Shown piece by piece: positions 11,693 to 23,475 of a stretch of 64,000 nucleotides of DNA. The notes beneath the pieces were generated by a model. That model saw nothing but the letters and a program-made list of their open reading frames with translations, ran no database searches and had not been told where the DNA came from. Each line of letters opens with the position of its first letter. The stretch's first letter is position 1. The position numbers and the translations under genes are program-made. Source of the DNA: Promerops cafer (lineage: Eukaryota > Chordata > Aves > Passeriformes > Nectariniidae); the NCBI GenBank assembly GCA_013398275.1, contig VZSE01013530.1, positions 868,001 through 932,000 of the forward strand. The letters are read 5' to 3'.

Positions 11693-13900
11693 CAGTGGTC
11701 TGATGAGGCTAAAAACATCATCAAGTGAAAGCGATGGGCAAGCCCAGAGCTGCAAGAGAGATGCGTGTCCTTCAAACAACGACATCTCTATAATTTCTAG
11801 CAATGGTAGAGCCATGTGTGAGGCCTTGTGAAGTGGTCCAAGGATTAAAAATGTATTCCAGCTGGTTCTGACTGTTCTCAGCTGTGTGAGATGTACTCCT
11901 GGTGGGCCGGCCAGAGCAGCAGTGCTGTGTGGTGCTGTTGTCTTGGTGCTTCCAGAAGGGGCACTGGAAGGGTCTCTGCATTTATGGTGGTGTGAGCCCA
12001 GCTGGAGAATGAGAAAGAAATGGCTTGGTCCTTCTCTGCCCTGATTTTCATGGTTGCCACCAAACGCTTCCCTACACCCCTGTGTTGCTCATGAGCTCAA
12101 TGCTGGTTTAAAGGAGAACCCTTCAGTGCCCCAGAGCTGGTGCTGCACTCAGTCATCATTGGGCACCTTCAAAGCAAAAGCCACTGCCTGAGCTAAAGGG
12201 CTGCTTCTTTAGCTGACTCTGTGTATGGTGAGTTCTGCATTGTATAATGTATTTAATCACTGCATTATGCACTGTTCCCTTTAAAAGCTGTTCTTCCCCC
12301 TGCCCTAGAGCCAGAGCCAGGACTCCTGCTTGTCCTGCCTCCCCCTTGCAGCCACAGGTCCTGCGTGGGTCAGTGAGACACAGTGGTGCTGGGGCAGCTG
12401 AGCAGGGCACTGCTGCTGGGTGAACTGGCAGGACAGAGGCCACAGAGCACTTCTCCTGCCTTTTGTAGACAGGGTGAGAGGAGGATGCAGCTTTCTGGAC
12501 CAGGTTCTGCCCCTGGTGTGTGCCAGTGAGGAGATGAGCAGGGAAGCTCGTGCTTCTTGGATGTTTATGCTTTAGCCAGGCATGTGTTACACTCTGCAGG
12601 AGGTGGGCAGTGCACCTGTGGTAACCCGGTGGTTGGTATGAATGAGGTGCCTGCTCTGCCCAGCCTTGATTTAGAGCTAAAGCCTGTGTTGGGTAATAAC
12701 TTTCCAGAACCATTTTGTGACTCTTCCTTATTTTTTTTGGTGCTTTTTGTGTTTTGAGTTCCCTAAGCAGTGCTTGGGGCTGCTTGCACTTTTTACGTAA
12801 AAATAACTTTCATTTGAAGAACAAGCAACAGCAGAGTTAACTTTTCTTTCAGCTAGTGCAAGGCCCTTTTTCCCCTGTGCTTTCCTGAAATTCTAAAAGG
12901 CAAGAATGTCTTAGCCCAGGAGGAAAACAGCAAAGTTTTTGATTATAGCTGCTTTGAATCTGCAGTTTGGTAACAGCAGTGAATGAATTTCATCTTGAAA
13001 ACTTGTGCTTTTCCATAGAGCAGAAACACTGTTTTGAAACAGTGGGTAAGTGGGATAAAGCAGTAACAGAAACTGTTACTGCAAACTATGAGTGCAAACT
13101 CTGCTTTTTCTAAATGATCATGTTACAAATGATTTATAATTATTTTTCTAAATATTTTGTCCCAAACTGTGTAGATCATAAAGTCCCACATACATGCTTG
13201 CTGGTAATAGTTTTAATTTAAATGTCTTTGCTCATTTGAATATAAACCTCAGGAGTTGTCTTACTTAACATTTGCATATTAGATTACAAATGGTCTGTCA
13301 GCAGGACTGGCTTGGACCATGATGTATTTTCAAGCCAAACAATGGCTATTTGTTAATATAGAGGTGTTTTCTTGATCCCTGCAACACTGCCTGCACACAC
13401 CTGCATCCTGATACTCCATTACTGAAACTTTACTATTGTAATAAGAGCAAGGGCATAGTCTTTGGTAATTGGTTTAAAGCAGTGTAACACCATGCTAATG
13501 ACAGACCAGTCCCTCTCACTGGCCACAGTCTCTTGCCAGCTGTTGCTGTCTGAGCCTCATTGCTGGAAGGGATGCAGCCACCAGCTGGAAGCTGTTGGAT
13601 GTTCCAAGAGAGCCAAGGCAGGCAACTGAAACACTGCATTGCTTTCCTCAATGCCCATGGAGACCCTGTGCTCCACTGTCTGCATTTCTGGAAAGAGACC
13701 CTCAGAGACTGGCACCTGGATCTGGTGTCCACTTGTCCCATTCCCATGCAAAAGGAGAAGTCTCTTGCAGACCAACAGGTTCTTAATTTTCTATATGATA
13801 TTGTTGCCCAGCTCATGGAACTGCAATGCTTGTTAATGGGTTAAAAACGTGTATTTCACTTGTCATCAGGTTCTTTGATTAAAAGCCTGAGATGCATCTT

Positions 13901-16900
13901 TGCTGTTCCTTTTATCTCTGAGTTTTTGTGCAGTCGCTCTTGTTCCAGCTCTCTGTGTGTGCTCGGACCATCTGGCACGGCTCGGCCGCCCGTCAACGTG
14001 TGCTGCTTTGAAGGGGAAAAATTATTAATCACAATCTGGATGGTGAGGGGGTTAGGGATGGGTTTTATTTCCACTTCCGAGCTGACAGGTAGGCAGTTCT
14101 TCAGGGCAGGTTTCTCAGCAGCCTTTTGCAGCGTTGCCCGATGGGTGTGTGAGGAAGGCTGGCCAGAAATCCCGCAGGAGCAGGGGCAGGGGAGGGGCTG
14201 GGAGCAGCGGTCGGTCCTTGGCAGCTCAGCCCTGCAGTCCCTCGCTGCTGTCCTGCTGCAGGAGCCTCATGGTGCTGAGGATCACCTTCTTTAGCACTGC
14301 TGGGCTCCAGATAGTTGTCCTTGGATCAAAATTAATTTCCCTGGGCTCTGCTCTACTTTGCAGGGTTTGGTCATTACAGACTGTCAATTTTAAGAGACAT
14401 GGGTTGTTTTTTTTTTCCTGGTAACACTAATATTTTAGTATTGCTTCAACAGTCACAGCTTTGTAAACATTGGAGTGATTATTTACAGAACATTTGAGGA
14501 AAGATTCTTTTACCCAGAGTGAGTTGCACATAAGGCATGCTCAGTCTAAAAGTAACCTGAAAAGACAAGCCTAATGGTGGTTTCTATGAACTGCCACATG
14601 TAGACATTTTTTAAACTTGTAATCTCATCAGGTATCTGTGCACTTTGTGACCATGCCTGTTTGCTTGTCAAGGAGATATTTTTTTCCTGTGATACTTATG
14701 GAGGCATTTTGCAGTTGTTGAAAGTGTTTGCAGATTGTGAATGGTGAGAGACACGAAAAAATGTTTTGTGCCTGAAGCAGCTGCCTCCAAACTGCCCATC
14801 CCTGCACCTCCTTCAAAAACCACCTTGCATGCTTAGCAGGGAAAGTTTACCTTGCTGCTGCAGGGCTTTCTTCTAACTTTTAAATAAATATGAATCATTT
14901 TTTTACTTTTTTTCTGTCTCACCTTCTTTTTTTTTTTTGTTTTCTGTTGTGAAGCATTTTAGGAATAAATGGGTGGTGTGCTTTTAAGTGATGCAGGTTT
15001 TTGAATGGGTCTTTGGATGTGGGGAGTCATGACATTTGGGAAACACTGTTCTTCCACAGACCAGCAAACCCAGGTCACTTCATGGGAAAGCATCTGGTGT
15101 GACTGGTAGCAACAGTATCTAAATAGTGACATGAGAAGCTGCCCTTGCCTGACTATTAAAATATATGAAATTAGCAAGCACTGACAATTACCTCTTGTGA
15201 GCTGTATTTTGTTGTTACTGAGTGGGCAGCACTCCTGTTTGCTAGATCATAGTGTTCAGAGTTCATTCATCATACTGGGTTTCTTTCTTTCTAGGGTTTT
15301 CCATTTTTAGAGAGACCCTGTTATATATAGTAATGAACACATTGCAGTCGTGCATGCCTTTTTCCCTGTGGAGCAGGGCAGAAGTTTGGATCTCATTTTA
15401 CAGAGCTCTCGTTTACATTTTATTCACAATGAAACTGGGGATGCCAAACCCTAGATATTTGGGGCTTGTATCTATTTGTTATGTGGCTTTTAAAGCAGAT
15501 TTTTTTTCTGCAATACATCAAAATATGTATTTCTTGAGGTTGGGGGCCTGAGCTTAAAATGATATATTGTCCAAAGCCATAGATTAAATCTCTGCTTGAG
15601 TCCTTGTTCATAGACTTGCTGGCTGTTCTTTTTGCCAGTTCAATGTAGCCTTTTCCCAGTCCCTCTTAAGAAAAGTGTAGACTAAATAGCAAGCTGAAAA
15701 TCATGCATGTTAACTTCATATTCTACTTGCAAGCTGAAGTATTTTTTGCTTTGTTTTTCTTTAAGCAGAGCCTCTGGAGACTTGTTAAACTATGAAATGG
15801 TTACAAAAAGCAGCCCAAAGTCTCCAGCTAAGGGTATTAAATGTCCTAAGAAGCCCAAAGAAGCTGCTCCAACTTCAATGGAGTAAAATATAAGAAAAGG
15901 GGAAAATCTGATTTTGAGTCACTGTAAGACGACTTGAATATAATTACTAAATTTCCAGGTATTTTTCAAGGATATCCCAATTAAATGTGTGCAGAGAAAT
16001 GGATGGTATTGACATTTCCATGGCAACCCATTGTAGCATTTCAGATATTAACCTGCAGGTCATATATTACTGAAGAAGAATATTTTTGGAAGACTGGAAA
16101 AATCTATCAGTCTACTGCAAAATGTGCAGGCAACAGCATAGCAACAAAATGCAGATGAGAAAACACAGGCTTTGGAATAGAATCTGGGCTTGAAAGTTAA
16201 GTGGAAGTTTTAAGACTCCACTGGTGGTGAGTAACATCACAGTCCAGCCCTAAGGGTCATTTTTTGGCTGTGGGTCTGGTTTGTATTTGTGGCTGGGTGT
16301 GGAATAGAGGTGGGATGATTGCAAAAATGTTGTAGCAAGCCTTATTATCCTTTAATTCCAGGTGCTAACAGACTTTGGGGAGCCTGAGGTGGCCCTTTGT
16401 TCCACTGGTCACTGGTGCTGGTGGTGGGATATGGGTGGGAAGGGCACGTGGCCAGGATTAGTTCAGCCTTAGTTCTCTGTGGAGGTGTTTACTGGTCCAT
16501 AATGATGGATTGCTGTTCCACATGGGAGCCTCTTACCAGACGTCCTGAAGAGAATTAGATGTTCTTTTGTGCTGCTGAAACCCTGGAGAAAAGCGCTGGC
16601 GAAGGGCAGAGCGTTCCTTGCAAGGAAGCTGGTGTGTCTCTGGTATCTGGAGATTTGCAGCAGATCAGATTGATTGCATGGGTAGGATTTACAGACCTTG
16701 TGGGTCTCAGGTCAGACAGCTGGAAAGCCTGATTGCCTCTGAAGTGACAGCAGAGGCATTTCCAAGAATCTTTGGAAGAAAGAATCCCCTTTGCTAGGAG
16801 GCCACATTTCTTCCTTAAGATTATTTCAGGCTTTTAAAGTTTTTTAAAGGAGAACTTGGAGTCTTTGCGACGTGAGATGGAACTTTACTCCCACCAATAA

Positions 16901-17379
16901 ATTACAGTGTCTCTTTCAAAATCCCCGTAGGCAAGGCGTGCTATGTGATAGCTAATTCTCACAAGCCTTATACAAATGTATTTTCTGGGAACTGCCTTTG
17001 TAATAATAAATTACTGGTTTGCAAGTGGATAGGGTTCAGCCAAGCCATGCACTTGATCCTGTTCACACTGATTTTAATGGAAAAATTCCCAGTGAGTTTA
17101 TTGGGGGCAGACCCAGTACAAGGCTGTGGGAAACTGGATGTCTGAATCTGCCTGAACTGCAAAGTGTCTTTGCTTCTGTTTAGATTAATTTTGTACCTTC
17201 TGGTTTCATGATTTACTTTGAGGTTTTGTAACTTGAAGTTATATTAAGAACTGAGCATTGAAAACATGACCTGTGTATTGCTAATGATTGAGTGTATGTA
17301 TGGACATGATGGAATGGACAGGCATTCCTAATGAAGCTACAGTGCACAGGTGCTTGCTCTCTAACATTCCTTTTATGTC
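13901..17379 (+). other. ADAMTS2: ADAMTS2 large intron, segment 2
   Basis: Intron sequence with no recognised coding exon or transposon. It starts with a compact CpG-containing stretch (13935-13998, listed separately) in otherwise CpG-poor DNA and includes a 12-T run at 14927-14938. The overlapping short open frames on both strands are not convincing. Confidence 0.7.
13935..13998. promoter_or_regulatory. Intronic CpG cluster (candidate regulatory element)
   Basis: Seven CpG dinucleotides fall within 64 bases (for example GCACGGCTCGGCCGCCCGTC), while the surrounding kilobase is CpG-poor like most of the intron. Local CpG retention suggests an unmethylated or selectively maintained element. 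The cluster is followed by an AT-rich stretch (AAATTATTAATCACAATCTG). This is too short for a CpG island by usual criteria, and regulatory function is only inference. Confidence 0.25.
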
Positions 17380-18560
17380 TGTTGAGAGACAGCAGCATCT
17401 TTCACTGTTCATGAAAAATTATCAGAGCCCCTTTGAAAATATATTTATTTTTCCCTGGTTTCCCACTGTACAGCTTGCAGAGGTTGTGCTTTGTGCTGCT
17501 TTCCAGTTGCAGCAGATGTGCTTTCACCATTTAGGACACAGACAAAGACTTGTGACAATGTCATACACACTCATCTCATTTGCTCAGAATTCAGGCAGAG
17601 TCTTTTCCTGCCTTTAACATCTTGGCCACTAGGAGATGGGTTTTTTCCTCCCCACTTATGCTTTGTTGACACCCTCCCTTATATCAAGCAATGCATCATT
17701 AGTTTCAACCAGTTCAGCCAATTTATCATTAATGAACCAGATAAGAAGCTTCCAGATCATAAGTGACCAGGTGATATGTCATGGGATTTCAGTGCTGCTC
17801 CTTTTTTTTTTTTTTTTTTTTAATGAGCACTGTCTCTCTTCTCTCACCTAGTCAGGTGCACCTTCCTCCAGCCTTTGTTAGATGCATTCAGAGGTGGGGT
17901 CTAATTTTGCTAAACTCTGTCAGTAACAATTGCACCTCCATTCCTCCTGTGCTTTCCGATTAAAGGATTTTCTGAATTTTCTTTGTACAGCTCTCTCTTC
18001 AGATATGCACTTCACTGTACTCAATCTCATTACTCCATTCATACTTTGTTTTTAATCCAATTTTCAGGAAATACATAGTGCCTTCTTTTCCTATAGTACT
18101 TTCCAAAACTCACTGCTTTTTGTGCATGTAGAAGTATCTTTTCATCCCTCTGCTGCAATTTTCTGACAACTTCTCAACTGATTTCAATAATTGATTGAAT
18201 TCACATTGGGTGGTGCTTCTGTATGTTTCTTCAATTCATCAAAATTATTTCAGCTCTACAGGGTAGCTGCAAGAAGTCTAAAATTTTGACTCATCAACTC
18301 TGTTGTTTACTGGCTGTCCTTCCACTTCCTTTCTTTTTGTCTTGTCCAGGTGAGCCACCTTCTTTTTTCTTTATTTTTTTAACAACAACTGGTCTAATTT
18401 ACGTCTTCAGGTGATGTCTTGGTGATTCCTATGTTTCCCAGATATCCTAGCATCTTTCAGGCTTCTCATTCATATTTTCTAAGGAATCCATCATGCCCTC
18501 TCAGTATTTTGACCACTTTATGCTAAGATGTCATGTTGCATGAGGCCTTTTACTGCACCC
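17380..18560 (+). other. ADAMTS2: Pyrimidine-rich intron block
   Basis: About 1.2 kb of the + strand is dominated by T and C, with many CTTCC, TTTCTT and CTCTC runs, and contains a 20-T tract at 17802-17821. The neighbouring intron is more balanced. No open frame longer than about 110 codons exists and none resembles a protein. The poly-T is not followed by TTTATT close by, so it does not look like the tail of a minus-strand processed pseudogene. It may be an old inserted sequence or simple strand asymmetry. Confidence 0.45.
17802..17821. repeat. Poly-T tract (20 nt)
   Basis: Twenty consecutive T bases inside the pyrimidine-rich block. It is probably a mononucleotide microsatellite; no polyadenylation signal or pseudogene body is seen beside it. 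Confidence 0.9.
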
Positions 18561-21500
18561 ATTTTTGTTCTCCCAATTTATAGTGAAATTGTTGGAAGAA
18601 TTTGATATCGTGTTAGCATTTAGAAGAATTTCTCATTCATGGGCAAATTTGGCTTGAAACACAAAACCTTGCACCCTAAGTCCCAAAATATTCATTAAAT
18701 CCAAGCAAAGCACCTCTTAATTCTGATATAGCTAGGAAGGATAGAAACACACTTCCTGGGCACTAACACCAAAAATATCCTGCAGTATTGGTCTCTCCAC
18801 ATTCTTCCAGAAGTTATTGTCATGTGCAAATACCTTTCTCACTTCCTCCATAATAAAGGTAAATAGTTCAAATTTTTAAAGTTGTTCAGATACCCAGGAG
18901 AAATCACTGTTTTCAGCCTTTACAGAAAGGATCTCAAGAAGATAATTTTATTGGTTTCAGAATCTGAAGGGAGAATCAATAAGGCACCTACAGACTCTGA
19001 AGTTCCTGGTCTGACCTCTCTATTCCCATTAGCTGCTCTCCTTTTGTTTCTCCCTCTCACAGTCACCTTAATGACAGCATAAACCCTTGGACTCCATTTC
19101 ATTTCACGTTTTGCTCTTAAAAAACACCCACAAAGTGCTTAACAGGATGTTTCAGAAACACTGCCAAGAGCTCGGGGTGAATTTCCTTCTCTTGCAAGTG
19201 CTGACCTCAGGCTGGAAGAGGAGGATGCTGTGGAAATCCAGCTGGGATCTGCTCTCCAGTTGCAGAGGGGTCTAAGGACACTCCACAGCTGCAAGTGCTT
19301 CCTTTGCTCCGGGCTCTTGCCCTTTGCAAGGAGGAAACTCTTGTGCTTAGAGCGTGGCCATGGGGTGCCCCGTCCCTGCCAGCCGCGGGGCTCCGCTGGC
19401 TCCTGGGCAGGCTGGATGAGGACAGCAGCCCAGCTCCCCTGATCCCTGGGGAAGAGCAGCTCTGGTGCATGCCCTGTGCAATGCTTCCCTGCCAGCACGG
19501 TGGGCAGGCGAGGTGGAATGGCACGGAGAGGAGAGAGGAAGCAAGGCAGGAGTGCCATTTAGTGTCTGGCTGTACAGAGAACTGTATTCTTGCAATATGT
19601 TTTACCTTCTGCCGGCAGTTCTGGTGTGAAAAGCAGCATAGCTTAATTAGGCAGTGTCAAGATACTCAAATCTTCCAATCTGCCTTCCAATCTGAAGTGT
19701 TGTTCTTTGCTGATTTAGCTGTATCTTGCAAGAAGTCTAGATGCTTATGGCTAAATGATTGAGTTGCATGAAAAATTTCAGTGTCACCTGATTTTTGATG
19801 GATTTTTTAATAGGACTTGGACAAATCTGTCAGGCTCTGTGTATCATCATTCTGTCAGGATTTTCCAAAAAGGGAGCTGTGTGTGCTTTGACCAGAGCGA
19901 ATCTGCAGTATCCAAGTTGTGTGGGATTTAATACTCAAGACTGGGACTCGGTGTGCTGCATGTCCTGCAGCACAGGTCCACCTACATGTTGTAATCCCAG
20001 TACATACCAGTTGCATCCTGCTTGCTGCACGTGCTCAGGAGATTTCAGAGCACGCTCTTAACGTGTGAGACAATGCTGAAAGATGTCCCAAATTTACTGG
20101 GTATGTGTGTGGCTCACTTGTTCCAGTACCTTGCAGCTGTACCAGATTTACTGGGCTTCTAGAGCTGCTTACCTTGTGGCCAGTGCTTTTCCTTGGAGGA
20201 GTGGCTCAAAACACCAGTAACTTGGTCAGGCATCTGGACATTTAGAAATGTGAGGCAAACAGCCAGTGTTCTCTAGTTCTTTATCTTCTGGGAAGATAAA
20301 GAGCAGAAGCAGGAGAAAACCTGGAGGAACAAAATAATATCAAAACCTTGGTCTCAAGGATGTGCTGTTCACAAGGGTTTTGTAGGCATTGTGCTTGATA
20401 AGAATCAAGTTTCAGTGGGTTTTGGATTGTGTTGTTGAACGAGATGAAGTTTTCTTTGCTAAACATAGAATGTAGAAGACAAAAGGAAGTTGTTATTGGG
20501 TAAAGAATTTTTTTCTTACTAGAACCATCTTCCCCTGAAATATGAAAGATCCTTTCCAAATGCAGAAGTTATGCAAACATGTCTGAATATAGAAGTGAAA
20601 CTGGAAAGCAGTGGGTTTCTTCTGCCAGTTTTGCAGGAGGCCACCCACAAAGGTATATCTTTTTTTTTTTCTCTTTCTGGTTTTGTTTTTTTCCGTTCTG
20701 GAAAAATACGGAAAAATTTTGGCCAAAATCAGAGCCTATTTTGATTTTATAGCCTTTCTTATCAAAGCAGGATTGAAATGTAGCTTGAATTTTCCAAGTA
20801 GTGTCTAATTAGTTGAAGGAAAAAATTAAAAAATAAAGTTACAGATTTGGTGTAAATGGTTTATCACCAAGGCTCTAAGTTCTTGCTTAGACAAATTCAT
20901 ATATACTAGCCTTCATCTACATGAAATGGAGAATTATTTAGTCAGACCGTTTAGTGTAAGCCATTTGCCCTGCTATTAGTTGGTGCTGACTGTATTTTTG
21001 TCCTTCCTTTGAGTGTTTGATAATGGTTTGCTGCATTAAAATCAAAGTCCTGTTTTGATTTGATATTTCCAATCTGTTTCTTGACTGCAGTATTCTCAAA
21101 TTTTACTCGTCTTTAAGAGGCTGTTACTTTTTATTCTGCATATCCACTCCCTCTGGCCAAACGGGCAGGAAATGTACTTAATTTCTGTGTAACCCACAGA
21201 AATGCAGGATTCCCTGTGGGGGGACACTGTGGTGCTTACAGCCCACCCCACTCCCCTCACATCTGTCTCTGCCCGCGCCGCTCTGCCTTCCATTGATGGA
21301 TGATTTCTCAGCGCAAGCAAAACCATAGAAATGCAGTTAGAATGTGAGTTGTTTATCCTTCATTTAGGTTCAGAAGCCAGATATTCCAGATCCCTGCAGT
21401 CACTTGTACAGCAGTGTCAGTATCCTCTGTCTGCTACGGAAATTATCTCCTTGGTCCTTTGGTGCGTCCCGAGCCCTGTCCCACCACTCCCTCCTGTGCA

Positions 21501-22820
21501 TTGTTCAAACTCATTTAGCAGAATTCCAGAGGAAGAAACTCAACAATTTGCACTTGGAGCCTACATTGTAGTCTAAATGATCTCACTGCTTAAAAATGTT
21601 TTCTTGGGTCTAAGTTTAATAATTTTTCACAATCTATCCTTTGTAGCTAACCCTCCCCCACTTTCTTCTTAAAAAAAATTCCTTCTCTTCCATGTGCCAG
21701 TGTTTTGTAGACATATAAGCTGTTATCAGGTTGTCTCAGCCATCTTTCAATCAAGATGTACTTTTTAGTTCCTGTAGATCATTATTTTTTTTCTTCATCT
21801 TTATGTAAATACAGAAATCGTACTAATGTAACCTCCTGTAGTTAAAATGATGCAACCTTGCTTGTGTTGTTGTGTAACGTAGTTCTGTAGGAAGACAAAC
21901 TCTGCTTGGGATAAGGCACCTTTATCCCAGTACCCACACTGGTGCTTGTACTGATAATTATCACTCAGAAGGTAAATGATCTAGGACAATAAACCAGAAG
22001 GATGTCTTTAAATGAACAAAGATTTCCACACCCTTAAAACAAGAAAAATTTAGCAATGGGTAGGCAGCTTGGCAGCAGAGTCCTCAGCTGAGTAAAAGTG
22101 TGTCCTTGAGCAGAGTTCATGTTCTGCTGTGGTTTGGTGGTGTTGGATGGAGGAATGACTCTTATTCATACATTTGTATTCCCAAATAAGTCTCAGTGAT
22201 TAAAACATCCTGACTGAGCAGAGTTGTTTTTTATGGATTCAAAACTGGGACAAAGTAATGTTCAAATGTGGAGGCCGCTGTTAATCCTGCAGTGCTGTTT
22301 TGACACTGGGTGTAGTTGTTTTCTGTGAGGGATGCTTTTCCAGAAGTGTTGGGGCTGTGTGGTGTTGGAATGGCAGCACACCCTGACTTTGAATTAGAAA
22401 AAGGTTTCAGAGTTAATCAAGTGTAATGATGACCAAAACCCTTAATAACATGAGTGTTGGATTCCTAGGACTGTGTTGTATGGAGGCTTTTTAAGAGTTG
22501 GAGTCATTAACTTTCAATTACACTGGTGATGGTCCAGAACTCTTCAAGGACATTGAGTTTATTGAGATTGCACTAAATACCTACCAGCACACTGGAGAGT
22601 TGACTCTAGTCCCACCTTTTTCTTTTCCATGTGCTAGATCATCTAAAAAAATGGGGAGGATGTTCTCTGCAAAGAGAAAAGTAGCTCATTGAATGTCTGT
22701 GCTGTGGTGTATACTAACTAAAACAGGAACTGGTGCCAGAAAATTCCTAGCTAATATAGCCAACCTACTTCTTTAATTGGTTTGCTCATCAGTTTACTGC
22801 GGCCTTTGATTTATTAAATT

Positions 22821-22837
22821 ATGATTTATTAAATCAT
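22821..22837. repeat. AT-rich 17-nt palindrome
   Basis: ATGATTTA, a single T, then TAAATCAT form a perfect inverted repeat with a one-base centre. Just upstream (22808-22819) the sequence GATTTATTAAAT occurs once more, giving an overlapping direct repeat. The arms are too short to be a hairpin RNA gene. It could be a homeodomain-type binding site or chance in AT-rich DNA. Confidence 0.6.
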
Positions 22838-23426
22838 AAATGTCAATTTGCTTTAAAGGATAGGTATTATCTAAACAATGTTTTATCCAAAATAATAAAT
22901 CCTTTCTTGTTTCTAGAAATGGCACAGTAAAAGTCTGTGTTCAATGCTAATCATGCTTTAAGTTTTAGGTGTTTAGATATGAGAATCTTCTGGTTATCTG
23001 TGATTACCCTGTAAGTGACTCTGTTGCAGTGACACTGAGAACCAGACATCTCTGCATAGAGTATGGCCTCAATCCCTCTGAGGGTACTTCCCAGTGTGAA
23101 TGTTTTGCTTTTATCAATAATAAAAAAGATGCATATACAGTAGTTCTGTTGGTGCTACATCTGCATTGCCTCCTCTTTAAACATTTGCACCAAAAAGTTT
23201 TTGCCCCAGGGCAGGGCAGGCTGGCCAGGACAGCCCCAGTGGTGCTGACTTGGGCAGCTGCCAGCCGTGTAATCCTGGAGAAATCTACCTAAATCCTCCA
23301 AATCAGAATTTCATGCTCCCTGTATGAGGCTGGGTGTGAAATTTTAATTTGCACTTGTCAGTCTGAAGTAAGGGGAAAAGGGAAAGCAAAAAATAAAAGG
23401 CATATGATAAATTTCACACTTTCCCC

Positions 23427-23475
23427 CGAACAAAGCAGCGCGGTTCTTTCCTGCGGGCGCCTCAATGAATCTCCG
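23427..23475. promoter_or_regulatory. Intronic CpG cluster (candidate regulatory element)
   Basis: Six CpGs occur in 49 bases (around AGCAGCGCGG and CTGCGGGCGCC) in CpG-depleted intron. It is flanked upstream by A-rich sequence and downstream by a GGAAGCTGG-rich stretch. Function is inferred only from local CpG retention; no promoter elements or transcript are identifiable. Confidence 0.22.

Larger units (their letters stand above)
3928..13900 (+). other. ADAMTS2: ADAMTS2 large intron, segment 1
   Basis: This is the first part of the roughly 51.6 kb intron, opening with a good donor (GTAAGG). The open frames in it look like chance: the 162-171 codon frames at 6325-6853 overlap on opposite strands, and the 185-codon minus frame at 12156-12713 resembles no family I know. 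It contains a six-copy ATG trinucleotide run near 11.68 kb and one exon-like 51-base segment at 8035-8085, listed separately. I see no CR1 tail, RNA gene or gene-like cluster here. Confidence 0.75.

Noticed and set aside
12156..12713. 185-codon minus-strand open frame
   Set aside because: Low-information Ser/Pro/Gln/His-rich translation of GC-richer intron with no family resemblance.
17802..17821. Poly-T as the tail of a minus-strand processed pseudogene
   Set aside because: No TTTATT (reverse AATAAA) close to it and no recognisable coding body in the following sequence.
22498..22692. 64-codon frame with a plausible-looking segment (FKDIEFIEIALNTYQHTGEL)
   Set aside because: The segment does not match any family I know; HTGE suggests a zinc-finger linker, but no C2H2 pattern is present.
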